A stretch of DNA of 64,000 nucleotides from Pseudomonas sp. REP124 (GTDB lineage: Bacteria > Pseudomonadota > Gammaproteobacteria > Pseudomonadales > Pseudomonadaceae): assembly GCF_020164475.1 (NCBI RefSeq), contig NZ_JAIQWX010000014.1, positions 1 to 64,000 of the forward strand, written 5' to 3'. Under the pieces are notes generated by a model, which was not told the origin of the DNA, searched no databases, and saw only the letters and a list, made by a program, of their open reading frames with translations. The translations under genes and the position numbers were made by a program. Shown one piece after another: positions 1-7,822 of this stretch; the stretch's first letter is position 1; each line of letters begins with the position of its first letter.

Positions 1-23
1 AGGAGCGAGGCTTGCCCGCGAAG
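1..23. repeat. Partial REP element at the window edge
   Basis: One arm of the GGAGCGAGGCTTGCCCGCGAA palindrome class also found at 7741, 23958 and 54261. The partner arm lies outside the window. It ends two bases before the rssC stop codon. Confidence 0.8.
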
Positions 24-25
24 CT

Positions 26-508
26 TTAATGCCGCTCCAGCGCATTCACCAGGTCATGAAACGCTTCCCGATTGGAATCGTTCAGCCCCATGAGGATCTT
101 GTGCGCTTCGAGCACCTTGATCCGCACTACCTCTTCGGACTGGTCCTGATCCGGCAGGTCGTCCAGGCATTCCGGGCACGGAATCGGCTTGTTGACGATG
201 TTGAACACCTGCTCGAAGCCCATGGACTGCAACAGTCGCGTGATGTCTTCGTGGGTGGTGACGACGGTCGGCAGCAGGCCGACTTTCTGCCTCGACAGGA
301 TCGACAACTTGGCCAGAAGGCCGAGGGTCGTGCTGTCGATGCTGCGGGTTTCGGTCAAATCGATCACGATCGCGTTGAAATTCATCGCGGTGAAGATTTT
401 CTCAATAGTCGCATCCAACGCCGAACACAGGGTCAGGCGAACTTCACCGACGAACTTCAGGACGAAGGTGCCGTCCTGCTCGGCGAACTGGATTCTACCG
501 GTACTCAT
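26..508 (-). CDS. rssC: RssC-like anti-sigma factor antagonist (STAS domain)
   Basis: A 160-residue protein with an N-terminal STAS fold (about residues 5-110). The family serves as anti-anti-sigma factor: a serine is phosphorylated by a partner kinase, and dephosphorylation by a PP2C phosphatase restores binding. The expected DST motif is visible (IDSTTLGLL, Ser59 the likely phospho-site). The C-terminal 50 residues are an acidic tail with a CPEC pair and may be specific to this subfamily. Its ATG overlaps the rssB stop by four bases (ATGA), so the two are translationally coupled; in P. aeruginosa the same pair is PA2798-PA2797. The kinase/anti-sigma partner is not encoded nearby. The role in the RpoS or general stress response is inferred from family knowledge. 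Confidence 0.85.
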   Translation of the reverse strand: MSTGRIQFAEQDGTFVLKFVGEVRLTLCSALDATIEKIFTAMNFNAIVIDLTETRSIDSTTLGLLAKLSILSRQKVGLLPTVVTTHEDITRLLQSMGFEQVFNIVNKPIPCPECLDDLPDQDQSEEVVRIKVLEAHKILMGLNDSNREAFHDLVNALERH

Positions 509-1689
509 TGAAGATTCCTGCTCAACACCAACAGGGCGATATCATCCGGCATCTCCCCTAGCGTGGCCAATCCAAAAACCTGCCGCAGGCCATCCAGGCT
601 GCCGCCCGCTGCCTTGACCCGTTGGGGCAACGCAGCTTCTTTCTCTTTGAGTGTGGGTTCTGGCAAAAGGTCCAGAATGCCATCAGACATCAGCGTCAGG
701 CTGAACGTCTCTGGCAGCTCCAGTACGTGGTCTTCATAGGTGGCTTCATTGAAGAGGCCCACCGGCAAGCCACGCCCTTCCAGATAACGCACACTGTCGG
801 GTGTGTACAACACAGGCAACGGCAAATGACCGCCGATGCTATAGGTCAACAAACCTGTCTCCTCGTCGATGACTCCACCGACCATTGTGACGTGTTTACC
901 CAGCTTACAACTGATCAGGCCCCGGTTGATATGACCAAGAACCTCTGAAGGCTTGAATTCCGGCAAGGTGCCGCTGCGCTTGGACTCGAACAGCAGGCGC
1001 GTGGTCATGAACTTCAGCAGCACGGTGACGAAGGCTGAAGAGGCGCCATGCCCGGATACGTCCGCCAGGTAGAACGCTACCCGGCGCTCGTCGACCCGAA
1101 AATAGTCGACAAAATCACCCGACAGGTACAGCGACGGGATGATCTGGTGCGCAAACTTGAAATCGTTGATCGCCCAGGGGCTGCCCGGCAGCATGTTCAT
1201 CTGCACCTGGCGACCGGCGTTCTGGTCTTCCTGGAGCAGGTTCAGGCTGGCGGCGAGCTCGCGGTTGGCCTTTTCCAGCTTCTCGCGGTAGCGCTGGTTT
1301 TCCACCAGCAGGCGCGCGCGATCCAGGGCCCGGCGCACGGAGTGCTCGAGCACGGCCAGATCTTCGAGAGGTTTGATCAGGTAGTCCGCCGCGCCCAGGC
1401 GAAGCGCCTCGACCGCGTCGTTCATCACGCCGGCACCCGACACCACGATCACCGGAGTCTGCGGCGACAGTTCGGTAACCTGGCGAATGAGTTCGAGTCC
1501 ACCCATCTGCGGCATGCGCAGATCGCAGATGACCAAGTCGGGCTTGTCTTGCTCGAATACCTGAAGACCCTGCTGACCATTGCTGGCCTGCAAGACGCTG
1601 AAACCACTGTCTTCCAAATAGGCCGCGAGGCTCGCGCGCACTACTTCGTCATCATCGATTATCAGCAGCGTGGCACTGGTTTTTGGCAT
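505..1689 (-). CDS. rssB: RssB-type response regulator with PP2C phosphatase output
   Basis: 394 residues: a CheY-like receiver (about 1-125, acidic pocket DDD near 12-14, phospho-acceptor Asp56 in ICDLRMP, conserved Lys in LIKPLED), a coiled linker (about 125-165) and a PP2C/SpoIIE-like phosphatase domain (about 185-392). The metal-binding motifs look intact: SGDFVDYF, ADVSGHG, SDGILD and PDDIALL. Enterobacterial RssB is an RpoS degradation adaptor with a degenerate phosphatase domain; in Pseudomonas the domain probably acts on the STAS protein RssC encoded directly downstream with a four-base overlap. Length agrees with the P. aeruginosa homologue. The identity of the input kinase cannot be seen. 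Confidence 0.88.
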   Translation of the reverse strand: MPKTSATLLIIDDDEVVRASLAAYLEDSGFSVLQASNGQQGLQVFEQDKPDLVICDLRMPQMGGLELIRQVTELSPQTPVIVVSGAGVMNDAVEALRLGAADYLIKPLEDLAVLEHSVRRALDRARLLVENQRYREKLEKANRELAASLNLLQEDQNAGRQVQMNMLPGSPWAINDFKFAHQIIPSLYLSGDFVDYFRVDERRVAFYLADVSGHGASSAFVTVLLKFMTTRLLFESKRSGTLPEFKPSEVLGHINRGLISCKLGKHVTMVGGVIDEETGLLTYSIGGHLPLPVLYTPDSVRYLEGRGLPVGLFNEATYEDHVLELPETFSLTLMSDGILDLLPEPTLKEKEAALPQRVKAAGGSLDGLRQVFGLATLGEMPDDIALLVLSRNLQ

Positions 1690-1949
1690 GTGGGCAAACG
1701 GCGCCAGAATTAGGTTGGCGTAGCGGCACGGACGTTGACCCGTTTCACGCTACTGGATTCGCTTTCTAGCCTCTCTGCCGCACCGTTTTCGAGCGTTTGC
1801 CCTAAAGCCGGTACACCAGAGGTGCCCTTCTAAGGCGCAGACGGTACTCCCATCCGCGAGGCGTTTCAAGCACACACCGATGGTCGCTTTACGGTGTGCG
1901 CGGTTGAAATCACCGGGAGTTATAAGAACCCTTCCAACCGTAACTTAAT
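1690..1949. other. Intergenic region upstream of rssB
   Basis: About 260 bases between the rssB start and a REP element. It must contain the rssB promoter. I see no open reading frame, convincing terminator or clear operator. Confidence 0.5.
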
Positions 1950-2051
1950 TGTAGGAGCGAGCTTGCTCGCGATGGAGGTTCGGCCACCGCGGGCATTCAA
2001 GCAGCCAGCGTTATCGTTGACGACCATCGCGAGCAAGCTCGGCTCCTACAG
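1950..2051. repeat. REPIN, class C (GGAGCGAGCTTGCTCGCGATGG)
   Basis: Inverted arms of about 25 bases around a central block that recurs in the copies at 36082, 37183, 47250 and 62126 (AGCCAGCGTTATCGTTGACG). It lies between the 3-prime end of mlaA and the upstream region of rssB. Confidence 0.85.
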
Positions 2052-2065
2052 GTCCAGCGATCGAA

Positions 2066-2755
2066 TCAGAAGTCGTCTTCGACCTGGCCGTCCTTCACCT
2101 TGAATTCGCGGTTCTGCAGGTACGCGTTGCGAATGAAGATGTACTTGTCGCCCGTGATCAGCTTCTCGGAAGACAGCAGGCTGGCGCGGGTATCGACGAC
2201 ATTCAGGCCAAAGATCGAGTTACGCACCGGCACATCGTTGATGTAGCGGTAAGGGCCGGTGTAGCTGTCGACGTATTTCGAAGGCGCATCACGCAGGGTG
2301 CTTGGACCCAACAGCGGCAGCACTACATACGGGCCGCTGCCAACGCCCCAGTAACCGAGGGTCTGGCCGAAATCTTCGTCGCTGCGTTGCAGGCCCATCT
2401 TGGTGCCGACGTCGAAGAAGCCCAGCAGACCGAACGTGGTGTTGAAGATCAGACGTGCAGTGTCGACGCCGGCCGCCGCTGGCTTGGCCTGGAGGATGTT
2501 GTTGGCCAGGTTGGTCACATCGCCGACGTTGCGGAACATGTTGTGGATCCCGTCCTCGAGGAACTGCGGCGTCACGAACTGATAGCCCTGCGCCAGAGGC
2601 TTGAGTGCGTAGGTGTCGATGACGTCGTTGAATTCGAAGATCGGGCGGTTGACGCTTTCCCAAGGGTCGTCTTCCGAGGCTGCCTGGGCAACGAACGGAA
2701 CCAGCATGGCGCTGGCGCACACACAGAAAGAGGCTAGAGGATGGGTCCAGCGCAT
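2066..2755 (-). CDS. mlaA: MlaA (VacJ) outer-membrane phospholipid-asymmetry protein
   Basis: 229 residues of MlaA/VacJ family, which removes mislocalised phospholipids from the outer leaflet of the outer membrane and passes them to the MlaC-MlaFEDB route. Family signatures are visible: DPWESVNRPIFEFND after the signal peptide, LGYWGVGSGPYVVLPLLGPS and the RDA motif. I chose the ATG at 2755 (MRWTHP) rather than an upstream in-frame start because AAGGAG sits six bases before it and it opens a proper signal peptide ending AQA. No lipobox cysteine follows the signal peptide, so unlike E. coli MlaA it does not look like a lipoprotein. Its mla partners are not in this window. Confidence 0.93.
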   Translation of the reverse strand: MRWTHPLASFCVCASAMLVPFVAQAASEDDPWESVNRPIFEFNDVIDTYALKPLAQGYQFVTPQFLEDGIHNMFRNVGDVTNLANNILQAKPAAAGVDTARLIFNTTFGLLGFFDVGTKMGLQRSDEDFGQTLGYWGVGSGPYVVLPLLGPSTLRDAPSKYVDSYTGPYRYINDVPVRNSIFGLNVVDTRASLLSSEKLITGDKYIFIRNAYLQNREFKVKDGQVEDDF

Positions 2756-2952
2756 AAAAAACTCCTTGGGGTTGTACCGGCACGGGCGCCTGGCCCGGCA
2801 ACAAGCTGGCAAGTATAAGTCGGAAACACCTGACAGGCATATTGCACCAAGCCTGCCGGCAACGATTGAAAGCAAATGTGAGCGATTCACATCAATGTCA
2901 CCCAACTGTCACCGCCGCGCTCTAGTCTTCCTGCTATTTCAGGGACGCTCAC

Positions 2953-3573
2953 ATGCCACACGCCGATGTCTTGCCGCAAAACGCACCCAACCTGACCGCC
3001 GTACTGTTCGGGCTCAGTGGATGTCTGGTGGATTTTGGCGCACACACGCACAAATACGGCAGCCACTCTGCCGAACACAGCGAAGCCACGCCCGGCGCCC
3101 TCGACAGCCTGCTCAGCCTGCAGCGCCAGCAAATCCCCTGCGCCTGGCTCGATGAATTGTCCCCTGCTCTCAGCCAGTCCCTGGCCGCGACGTTGCCGGA
3201 CTGGATCAAATCTTCGCAACACGGCGCAACAATTCAACCTTGGCCGGCACCGAATGCCTGCTGGCAGGCGCTGATGGCATTGAACGTTGAACGACTGGAT
3301 GGTTGCGTGCTGGTCAGCGGCGAACCGCGTTTGCTGCAATCGGGATTGAACGCCGGACTGTGGACCATTGGACTGGCGTCCTGCGGCTCGCTGTGCGGGC
3401 TCTCGCCCGAGCAATGGCAGGCGTTGCCGCCCCAGGACCGGGATATCAAGCGCGGCAAGGCCACCATGCAGCTGTTCGGCCTTGGCGTGCATTCGGTAAT
3501 CGATCACCTGGGCGAGCTCGACACTTGCCTGGCGGACATCAGCCTGCGTCGGCTCAAGGGCGAAAAGCCCTGA
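2953..3573 (+). CDS. HAD-superfamily, PhnX-like protein lacking catalytic aspartates
   Basis: 206 residues resembling phosphonoacetaldehyde hydrolase-type HAD proteins: an N-terminal motif FGLSGCLVDF aligns with the HAD motif FDxDGTLxDF, and the later segment GLWTIGLASCGSLCGLS resembles the PhnX region around NAGMWTVG. Both motif-I aspartates (nucleophile and acid/base) are replaced by Gly and Ser, so ordinary phosphatase or phosphonatase chemistry is unlikely. It has an intact reading frame and is therefore probably a non-catalytic family member rather than a decaying gene. Divergent from mlaA across about 200 bases. No phosphonate genes are nearby. Function unknown. Confidence 0.7.
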   Translation: MPHADVLPQNAPNLTAVLFGLSGCLVDFGAHTHKYGSHSAEHSEATPGALDSLLSLQRQQIPCAWLDELSPALSQSLAATLPDWIKSSQHGATIQPWPAPNACWQALMALNVERLDGCVLVSGEPRLLQSGLNAGLWTIGLASCGSLCGLSPEQWQALPPQDRDIKRGKATMQLFGLGVHSVIDHLGELDTCLADISLRRLKGEKP

Positions 3574-3681
3574 TCGAGATCATGCAGGTTGCCCGGGAGT
3601 GGATTAATCTTAGGAAAGCCATAGATCTTTGGCGTGCCGCCACGGTCTATGCCAGTGCCTATAGAGAAAAGGAACGACGCC

Positions 3682-3945
3682 ATGCCCGCCCGCGAACTGC
3701 AAGAACAGCTCAATGCCCTGCGCGAGCAACTGGAACAGAATCCTCCGCTGTCCGAAGCCGAGCGCGAGAATCTGCACGAACTGATGCAACAGATCGAACT
3801 CAAGATCGAGCTCGAAAACCAGACCCACGACACCAGCCTCGCCGATGGCGTCAACCTCGCCGTCGAGCGCTTCGAACTCGAACACCCGACACTCGCCGGC
3901 ACCCTGCGCAACATCGCCCAGGCGTTGGGCAATATGGGTATCTGA
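3682..3945 (+). CDS. DUF4404 family small helical protein
   Basis: 87 residues, starting MPARELQEQLNALREQLEQN. Heptad-rich helical N-terminal two thirds (predicted coiled coil) and a short C-terminal segment with HPTLAGTLRNIAQALGNMGI. The ATG at 3682 is preceded by AAAAGGAACG; a longer in-frame start at 3634 has no ribosome site. A strong terminator follows immediately. The family is widespread in Pseudomonas with no known function. Confidence 0.8.
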   Translation: MPARELQEQLNALREQLEQNPPLSEAERENLHELMQQIELKIELENQTHDTSLADGVNLAVERFELEHPTLAGTLRNIAQALGNMGI

Positions 3946-3960
3946 CTTCATGGGACATAA

Positions 3961-3992
3961 AAAGCCCCGCTGACGATGGCGGGGCTTTTTTT
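3961..3992 (+). terminator. Intrinsic terminator after the DUF4404 gene
   Basis: Stem AGCCCCGC / GCGGGGCT with an eight-base loop followed by seven T residues. Confidence 0.92.
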
Positions 3993-4010
3993 GCTTGAAA
4001 TGCAACCCCT

Positions 4011-4100
4011 TGTGGGAGCGGGCTTGCTCGCGAATGCGGTCGTTCAGCCGACATTTTTGTTGGATGTGCCGCCGTCTTCGCGAGCAAGCCCGCTCCCACA
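4011..4100. repeat. REPIN, class B (TGTGGGAGCGGGCTTGCTCGCGAA)
   Basis: Near-perfect inverted arms of about 25 bases around a 40-base loop, between the DUF4404 gene terminator and the 3-prime end of queF. Confidence 0.9.
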
Positions 4101-4108
4101 TTGGATCT

Positions 4109-4939
4109 TCATTGACGAACCAGGCGATGGTTCGGCAACTGCACTTCTTCCGTACTGCGATACGGGTTGATATCCAGCCCGCCGCGGCGCACATAGCGCG
4201 CATACACCGTCAATTTCTCCGGCTTCAGCAAGCGCTGCAGATCGAGGAAGATCCGCTCCACGCACTGCTCATGGAAATCCGAATGCTGGCGGAAGCTGAC
4301 GATGTACTCCAGCAGGCTGGCGTGATCGAGCGCCGAACCGCGGTACTCCACCACCACGCTGCCCCAGTCCGGCTGGCTGGTCACCGGGCAGTTGGACTTG
4401 AGCAAATGGCTGTGCACGCTCTCCTCGACAACCCGCGATGAATCGCAACGCAGCAGCTCCGGACGCGGATGCTCATAGTTGCTCACGCTGATATCCAGAT
4501 CATCGACGCACACGCCCGGCAAGGCCACGACGCCCTCGGCCTCGACGTCCTTCAGACTGCGCACGCGCACACCGACCGGTTTGCCGGCACCGGCCGACAG
4601 ATCCTTGACCAGCGTCGCCTCAAGGGTCGCGGTGTCGGCAAATGGCGTCTGGTTCAGAGAGTTGAGGTACAGCTTGAACGACTTGGATTCGATGATGTTC
4701 GGCGAATCGGCCGGAATGCTGAACTCGCCGATCGCCACCACCGGCTTGCCCGATGGCAGCAGCCAGGACAGTTCGAAGCAGTTCCAGAAATCCACGCCCT
4801 TATACGGCAGCGTGTCAGCCGTCAGGCCCAGTTCGGCCCACTTGGCGGTACGCGGGATCGGGAACAGCAGGGACGGCGTGTAAGTGGCGATGTATTCGCT
4901 GGATTTGCCCAGCGGCGAGTGTTCGGCTGCGGGATGCAT
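4109..4939 (-). CDS. queF: QueF, NADPH-dependent 7-cyano-7-deazaguanine reductase
   Basis: 276 residues, the long (unimodular YqcD-type) form of QueF, which reduces preQ0 to preQ1 in queuosine biosynthesis in the cytoplasm. The NADPH-binding motif [11 protein letters not shown] is near residue 85, and the active-site cysteine lies in [12 protein letters not shown] near residue 185. The C-terminal [13 protein letters not shown] is typical. Single gene downstream of the cupredoxin gene on the same strand, 61 bases away. I see no preQ1 riboswitch upstream. Confidence 0.97.
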   Translation of the reverse strand: MHPAAEHSPLGKSSEYIATYTPSLLFPIPRTAKWAELGLTADTLPYKGVDFWNCFELSWLLPSGKPVVAIGEFSIPADSPNIIESKSFKLYLNSLNQTPFADTATLEATLVKDLSAGAGKPVGVRVRSLKDVEAEGVVALPGVCVDDLDISVSNYEHPRPELLRCDSSRVVEESVHSHLLKSNCPVTSQPDWGSVVVEYRGSALDHASLLEYIVSFRQHSDFHEQCVERIFLDLQRLLKPEKLTVYARYVRRGGLDINPYRSTEEVQLPNHRLVRQ

Positions 4940-5000
4940 GGCGGAAACCTGACTGAAGAATCAGCGGATTCTATCAGCCTTTGCTTCCGCCTTTGAGTGC

Positions 5001-5537
5001 TTACTGACTGACTGTCAGTTTGCCGACCATGCCCGCCTGGTAATGGCCGGGGATGTTGCAGGCAAATTCCAGGTTGGTGGCCTTGCTGAAGGTCCAGGTC
5101 AGTTCGGCCGTTTTGCCCGGCTCCACCAGCACGCTGTTGGGATCGTCGTGCTTCATGCCGTGCCCCATCGCTGCGTGATCCATGCCCGCCATGGAGCCGT
5201 GATCCATGTCCTTGATCCCCGTCGGCGTCAGCATCCCGCTTTGCTGCATCTTGAGCATTTCCTGCTGGTGGCTGGCGTGCATCGCCGCGTCGCCAAGGTT
5301 GAACTCGTGCAGCAACTGGCCCTTGTTCACCAGCACAAAACGCACGGTCTCCCCGGCCTTGACCTCGATGGCCTTGGGGGTGAACGACATATCGCCCATC
5401 ACCACTTCGACACTGCGGGTCGCCTTAGCCGCCGGCGCTGGCTGGCCGAAGTCGTAGCTATGGCCGGGCGCGGCCCAAACCTGCGAACTCAAGGCCAGTA
5501 CACAGGTCGCCAGCAGCATGGATTTACGCAAAAACAT
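5001..5537 (-). CDS. Periplasmic cupredoxin-domain copper protein
   Basis: 178 residues: signal peptide (cleavage near AWA-APG at about 23), then one cupredoxin domain. The type-1 copper ligands are visible as His77 (LLHEF), Cys160, His165 (CNIPGH) and Met170. A Met/His-rich insert (about 86-130, repeated MDH/MGHG) lies between them and could bind extra copper. Ribosome site GGAG seven bases before the ATG. It is divergent from copRS across 155 bases that carry a CopR-like box, so copper induction is expected. It corresponds to PA2807 of P. aeruginosa; the small ptrA gene found beside copR there is absent here. Likely role: periplasmic copper buffering or delivery. Confidence 0.88.
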   Translation of the reverse strand: MFLRKSMLLATCVLALSSQVWAAPGHSYDFGQPAPAAKATRSVEVVMGDMSFTPKAIEVKAGETVRFVLVNKGQLLHEFNLGDAAMHASHQQEMLKMQQSGMLTPTGIKDMDHGSMAGMDHAAMGHGMKHDDPNSVLVEPGKTAELTWTFSKATNLEFACNIPGHYQAGMVGKLTVSQ

Positions 5538-5614
5538 GGTCGTACTCCAACTCGATAAGGTTCAGCCTGTGGAAAACTCTAAACTGTCGGCGCTGCCCGT
5601 AACCTGACAGGCAG

Positions 5615-5630
5615 ATTACAACTTTGTCAG
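5615..5630 (-). promoter_or_regulatory. Candidate CopR box
   Basis: On the minus strand the sequence reads CTGACA-AAGTT-GTAAT, matching the CTGACA-N5-GTAAT CopR consensus I recall for Pseudomonas. It sits between the divergent cupredoxin and copRS genes. It also overlaps a nine-base inverted repeat AACCTGACA (5601-5609) / TGTCAGGTT (5625-5633). Confidence 0.72.
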
Positions 5631-5692
5631 GTTGGCCTGCACCGTCGCCAGCCACGGTATAACGCATTCGTTCCATTTAGCCCGAGTCGCCC

Positions 5693-6373
5693 ATGAAACT
5701 GCTGATCGTCGAAGACCAACCGAAAACCGGCCACTACCTGCGTCAGGGCCTGGCCGAAGCCGGTTTCAATACTGAGCTTGTGGCCGACGGTAGTACCGGC
5801 CAGCAATTGGCGTTGAGCGGCGATTATGCGTTGTTGATTCTCGACGTGATGCTGCCGGGTCGCGACGGCTGGCAGATTCTGCAAGCGGTGCGCGGCGCGG
5901 GCCTGGATACGCCGGTGCTGTTCCTGACCGCACGGGATGCCGTGGAAGACCGGGTTCATGGCCTGGAACTGGGCGCCGACGATTACCTGGTCAAGCCCTT
6001 CGCCTTCTCCGAACTATTGGCCCGGGTGCGCAGCCTGTTGCGTCGTGGCAGCGCGATGCCCCAGGAAACCAGCCTGCAACTGGCCGACCTGCGCCTGGAC
6101 CTGATCCGCCGCCGCGTGGAGCGCAGCGGCCAACGCATCGACCTGACCGCCAAGGAATTCGCCCTGCTGGAGATGCTCCTGCGCCGCCAGGGCGAAGTGC
6201 TGCCCAAATCGCTGATCGCCTCCCAGGTCTGGGACATGAATTTTGACAGCGACACCAACGTCATCGAAGTGGCGATCCGCCGTTTGCGCCTGAAAATCGA
6301 CGATGACTTCCCCAACAAACTGATCCACACCGTGCGCGGCATGGGTTATGTGCTCGAAGAGCGCAGCGCCTGA
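5693..6373 (+). CDS. copR: CopR heavy-metal response regulator (OmpR family)
   Basis: 226 residues. Receiver domain about 1-120 with phospho-acceptor Asp51 ([12 protein letters not shown]) and conserved Lys in YLVKPF, then an OmpR/PhoB winged helix (about 125-222, ending in the GMGYVLEE wing). It belongs to the IrlR/CopR/CusR group of metal regulators. Its TGA overlaps the ATG of copS by one base. Divergent from the cupredoxin gene; a CopR-like box is in between. Cu(I) in the periplasm is the expected signal; that is inferred from family and context. Confidence 0.92.
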   Translation: MKLLIVEDQPKTGHYLRQGLAEAGFNTELVADGSTGQQLALSGDYALLILDVMLPGRDGWQILQAVRGAGLDTPVLFLTARDAVEDRVHGLELGADDYLVKPFAFSELLARVRSLLRRGSAMPQETSLQLADLRLDLIRRRVERSGQRIDLTAKEFALLEMLLRRQGEVLPKSLIASQVWDMNFDSDTNVIEVAIRRLRLKIDDDFPNKLIHTVRGMGYVLEERSA

Positions 6374-7722
6374 TGCCGCGGCTTTCGTTAAGCAGCCGCC
6401 TGGCCCTGCTGTTCGCCGCATGCACGGCCGTGGTGTCGCTGTTCGCCGGGGTGCTGTTCAGCCGCGCCAGCGAGGCGCACTTCATCGAACTTGACCAGCA
6501 ATTGCTCGAGGGCCAGTTGATCGGCCTGCGCCGGGCGTTGCACGACCTTCAATCGAGCGACAGTGAAGTCAGGCTGAACGATGAAATGAGCCGCCAGGCC
6601 GAGCTGTCGCTGCGCATCAGTGGCAGCGACGGCAAGCGTTGGTATGACAGCTCGGCGAACTTGCCTTCGATGCTGCCGCAAACTGCCGGATTGTCGACGA
6701 TCAACAGCGCAGGCACCGACTACCGAGTGCTCAATGCGCCGCTGTTTCCCGAGAAGGCCGATTCGCCGCAATTGACCCTGCTGCTGGACATCACCCACCA
6801 CCAGCATTTCCTGCAGCGCATGCAGCGCTTGATCTGGCTGACGGTCGGCCTGTCGGCCCTGGCCACCGCGCTACTCGGTGCCTGGGCAGCGCGCAGCGGC
6901 TTGCGTCCGCTGCGGCGCATCAGCGCCGTCGCCAAGGGAGTGTCGGCACAATCGCTCAACGCCCGCCTGCCCGAAGAAAACATGCCGCCGGAAGTGGCGG
7001 AAATGGCTCGCCACTTCAACGCCATGCTCGGACGCCTTGACGATTCCTTCCAGCGGCTGTCGGCGTTCTCCGCGGACATTGCCCATGAACTGCGCACACC
7101 GCTGTCGAACCTGCTGACCCACACCCAGGTCACCCTCACCCGCCCGCGCCCCATCGAAGACTATCGCGAAGCGCTGCACAGCAACCTGGAAGAACTGCAA
7201 TGGATGGCGCAACTGGTCAACGACATGCTGTATCTGGCGAAAGCCGATCACGGCTTGCTCGCGCCCAAGCGTGAAACGCTGGACCTGGCGGAGGAAGTGG
7301 ATGTGTTGCTGGAGTTCTTTGCGCCTTTGGCCGAGGACGCGCGGGTGACGCTGGGCCGCGAGGGCAGCGCGCGCATCGAGGGTGATCGGGGGATGTTGCG
7401 TCGAGCGCTTTCGAATTTGCTGGATAACGCGTTGCGCTTTACTCCGGCGGATGGGGAGATTTGGATACGTATCGATGATCGGACCGAGGGTTTGCGTCTG
7501 ACGGTGGCGAACAGTGGCGAGGGGATTTCCGGGGAGTTGCTGCCGCGTTTGTTTGATCGCTTCTACCGGGCGGATCCGGCGCGTCATGAGGGCAGCAGTG
7601 AGCATGCGGGGTTGGGGTTGGCGATTACCCAGTCCATTGTGCGGGCGCATGGGGGGCAGATTGGGTGTGAATCAGGGGATGGGTGGACCAGGTTTGTGAT
7701 CGAGTTGCCAAGGGGGGATTGA
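6373..7722 (+). CDS. copS: CopS heavy-metal sensor histidine kinase
   Basis: 449 residues. TM1 about 10-30, periplasmic sensor domain about 31-150 (with HH pair in ITHHQHF), TM2 about 153-172, HAMP about 173-225, HisKA with His238 (IAHELRTPLSN), and HATPase with N box around Asn352 (LLDNALRFTP) and G box GLGLAITQS. In the CusS/CopS family the periplasmic histidines bind Cu(I). One-base overlap with copR. From about 7370 onward the codons change from mostly C-ending to mostly G/T-ending, an unusual composition shift within one gene. A REP element follows the stop. Confidence 0.92.
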   Translation: MPRLSLSSRLALLFAACTAVVSLFAGVLFSRASEAHFIELDQQLLEGQLIGLRRALHDLQSSDSEVRLNDEMSRQAELSLRISGSDGKRWYDSSANLPSMLPQTAGLSTINSAGTDYRVLNAPLFPEKADSPQLTLLLDITHHQHFLQRMQRLIWLTVGLSALATALLGAWAARSGLRPLRRISAVAKGVSAQSLNARLPEENMPPEVAEMARHFNAMLGRLDDSFQRLSAFSADIAHELRTPLSNLLTHTQVTLTRPRPIEDYREALHSNLEELQWMAQLVNDMLYLAKADHGLLAPKRETLDLAEEVDVLLEFFAPLAEDARVTLGREGSARIEGDRGMLRRALSNLLDNALRFTPADGEIWIRIDDRTEGLRLTVANSGEGISGELLPRLFDRFYRADPARHEGSSEHAGLGLAITQSIVRAHGGQIGCESGDGWTRFVIELPRGD

Positions 7723-7740
7723 GGCAAGCAACACCGGCCC

Positions 7741-7808
7741 TTTCGCGGGCAAGCCTCGCTCCTACAGTGTTTTGCGTGAGTGCTGTAGGAGCGAGGCTTG
7801 CCCGCGAA
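7741..7808. repeat. REPIN, class A (TAGGAGCGAGGCTTGCCCGCGAA)
   Basis: Perfect inverted arms of about 25 bases with a short loop, between convergent copS and lolE. Confidence 0.9.
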
Positions 7809-7822
7809 GGCGATTTCAGAGA

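Noticed and set aside
3303..3998. Plus-strand frame bridging the HAD-like and DUF4404 genes, as a possible fusion
   Set aside because: It is a different reading frame from both genes and Arg/Pro-rich; both real genes have their own starts and stops.
4940..5000. preQ1 riboswitch upstream of queF
   Set aside because: The 61-base gap has no recognisable preQ1 aptamer (no C-rich loop with A-rich tail), only the end of the cupredoxin gene region.
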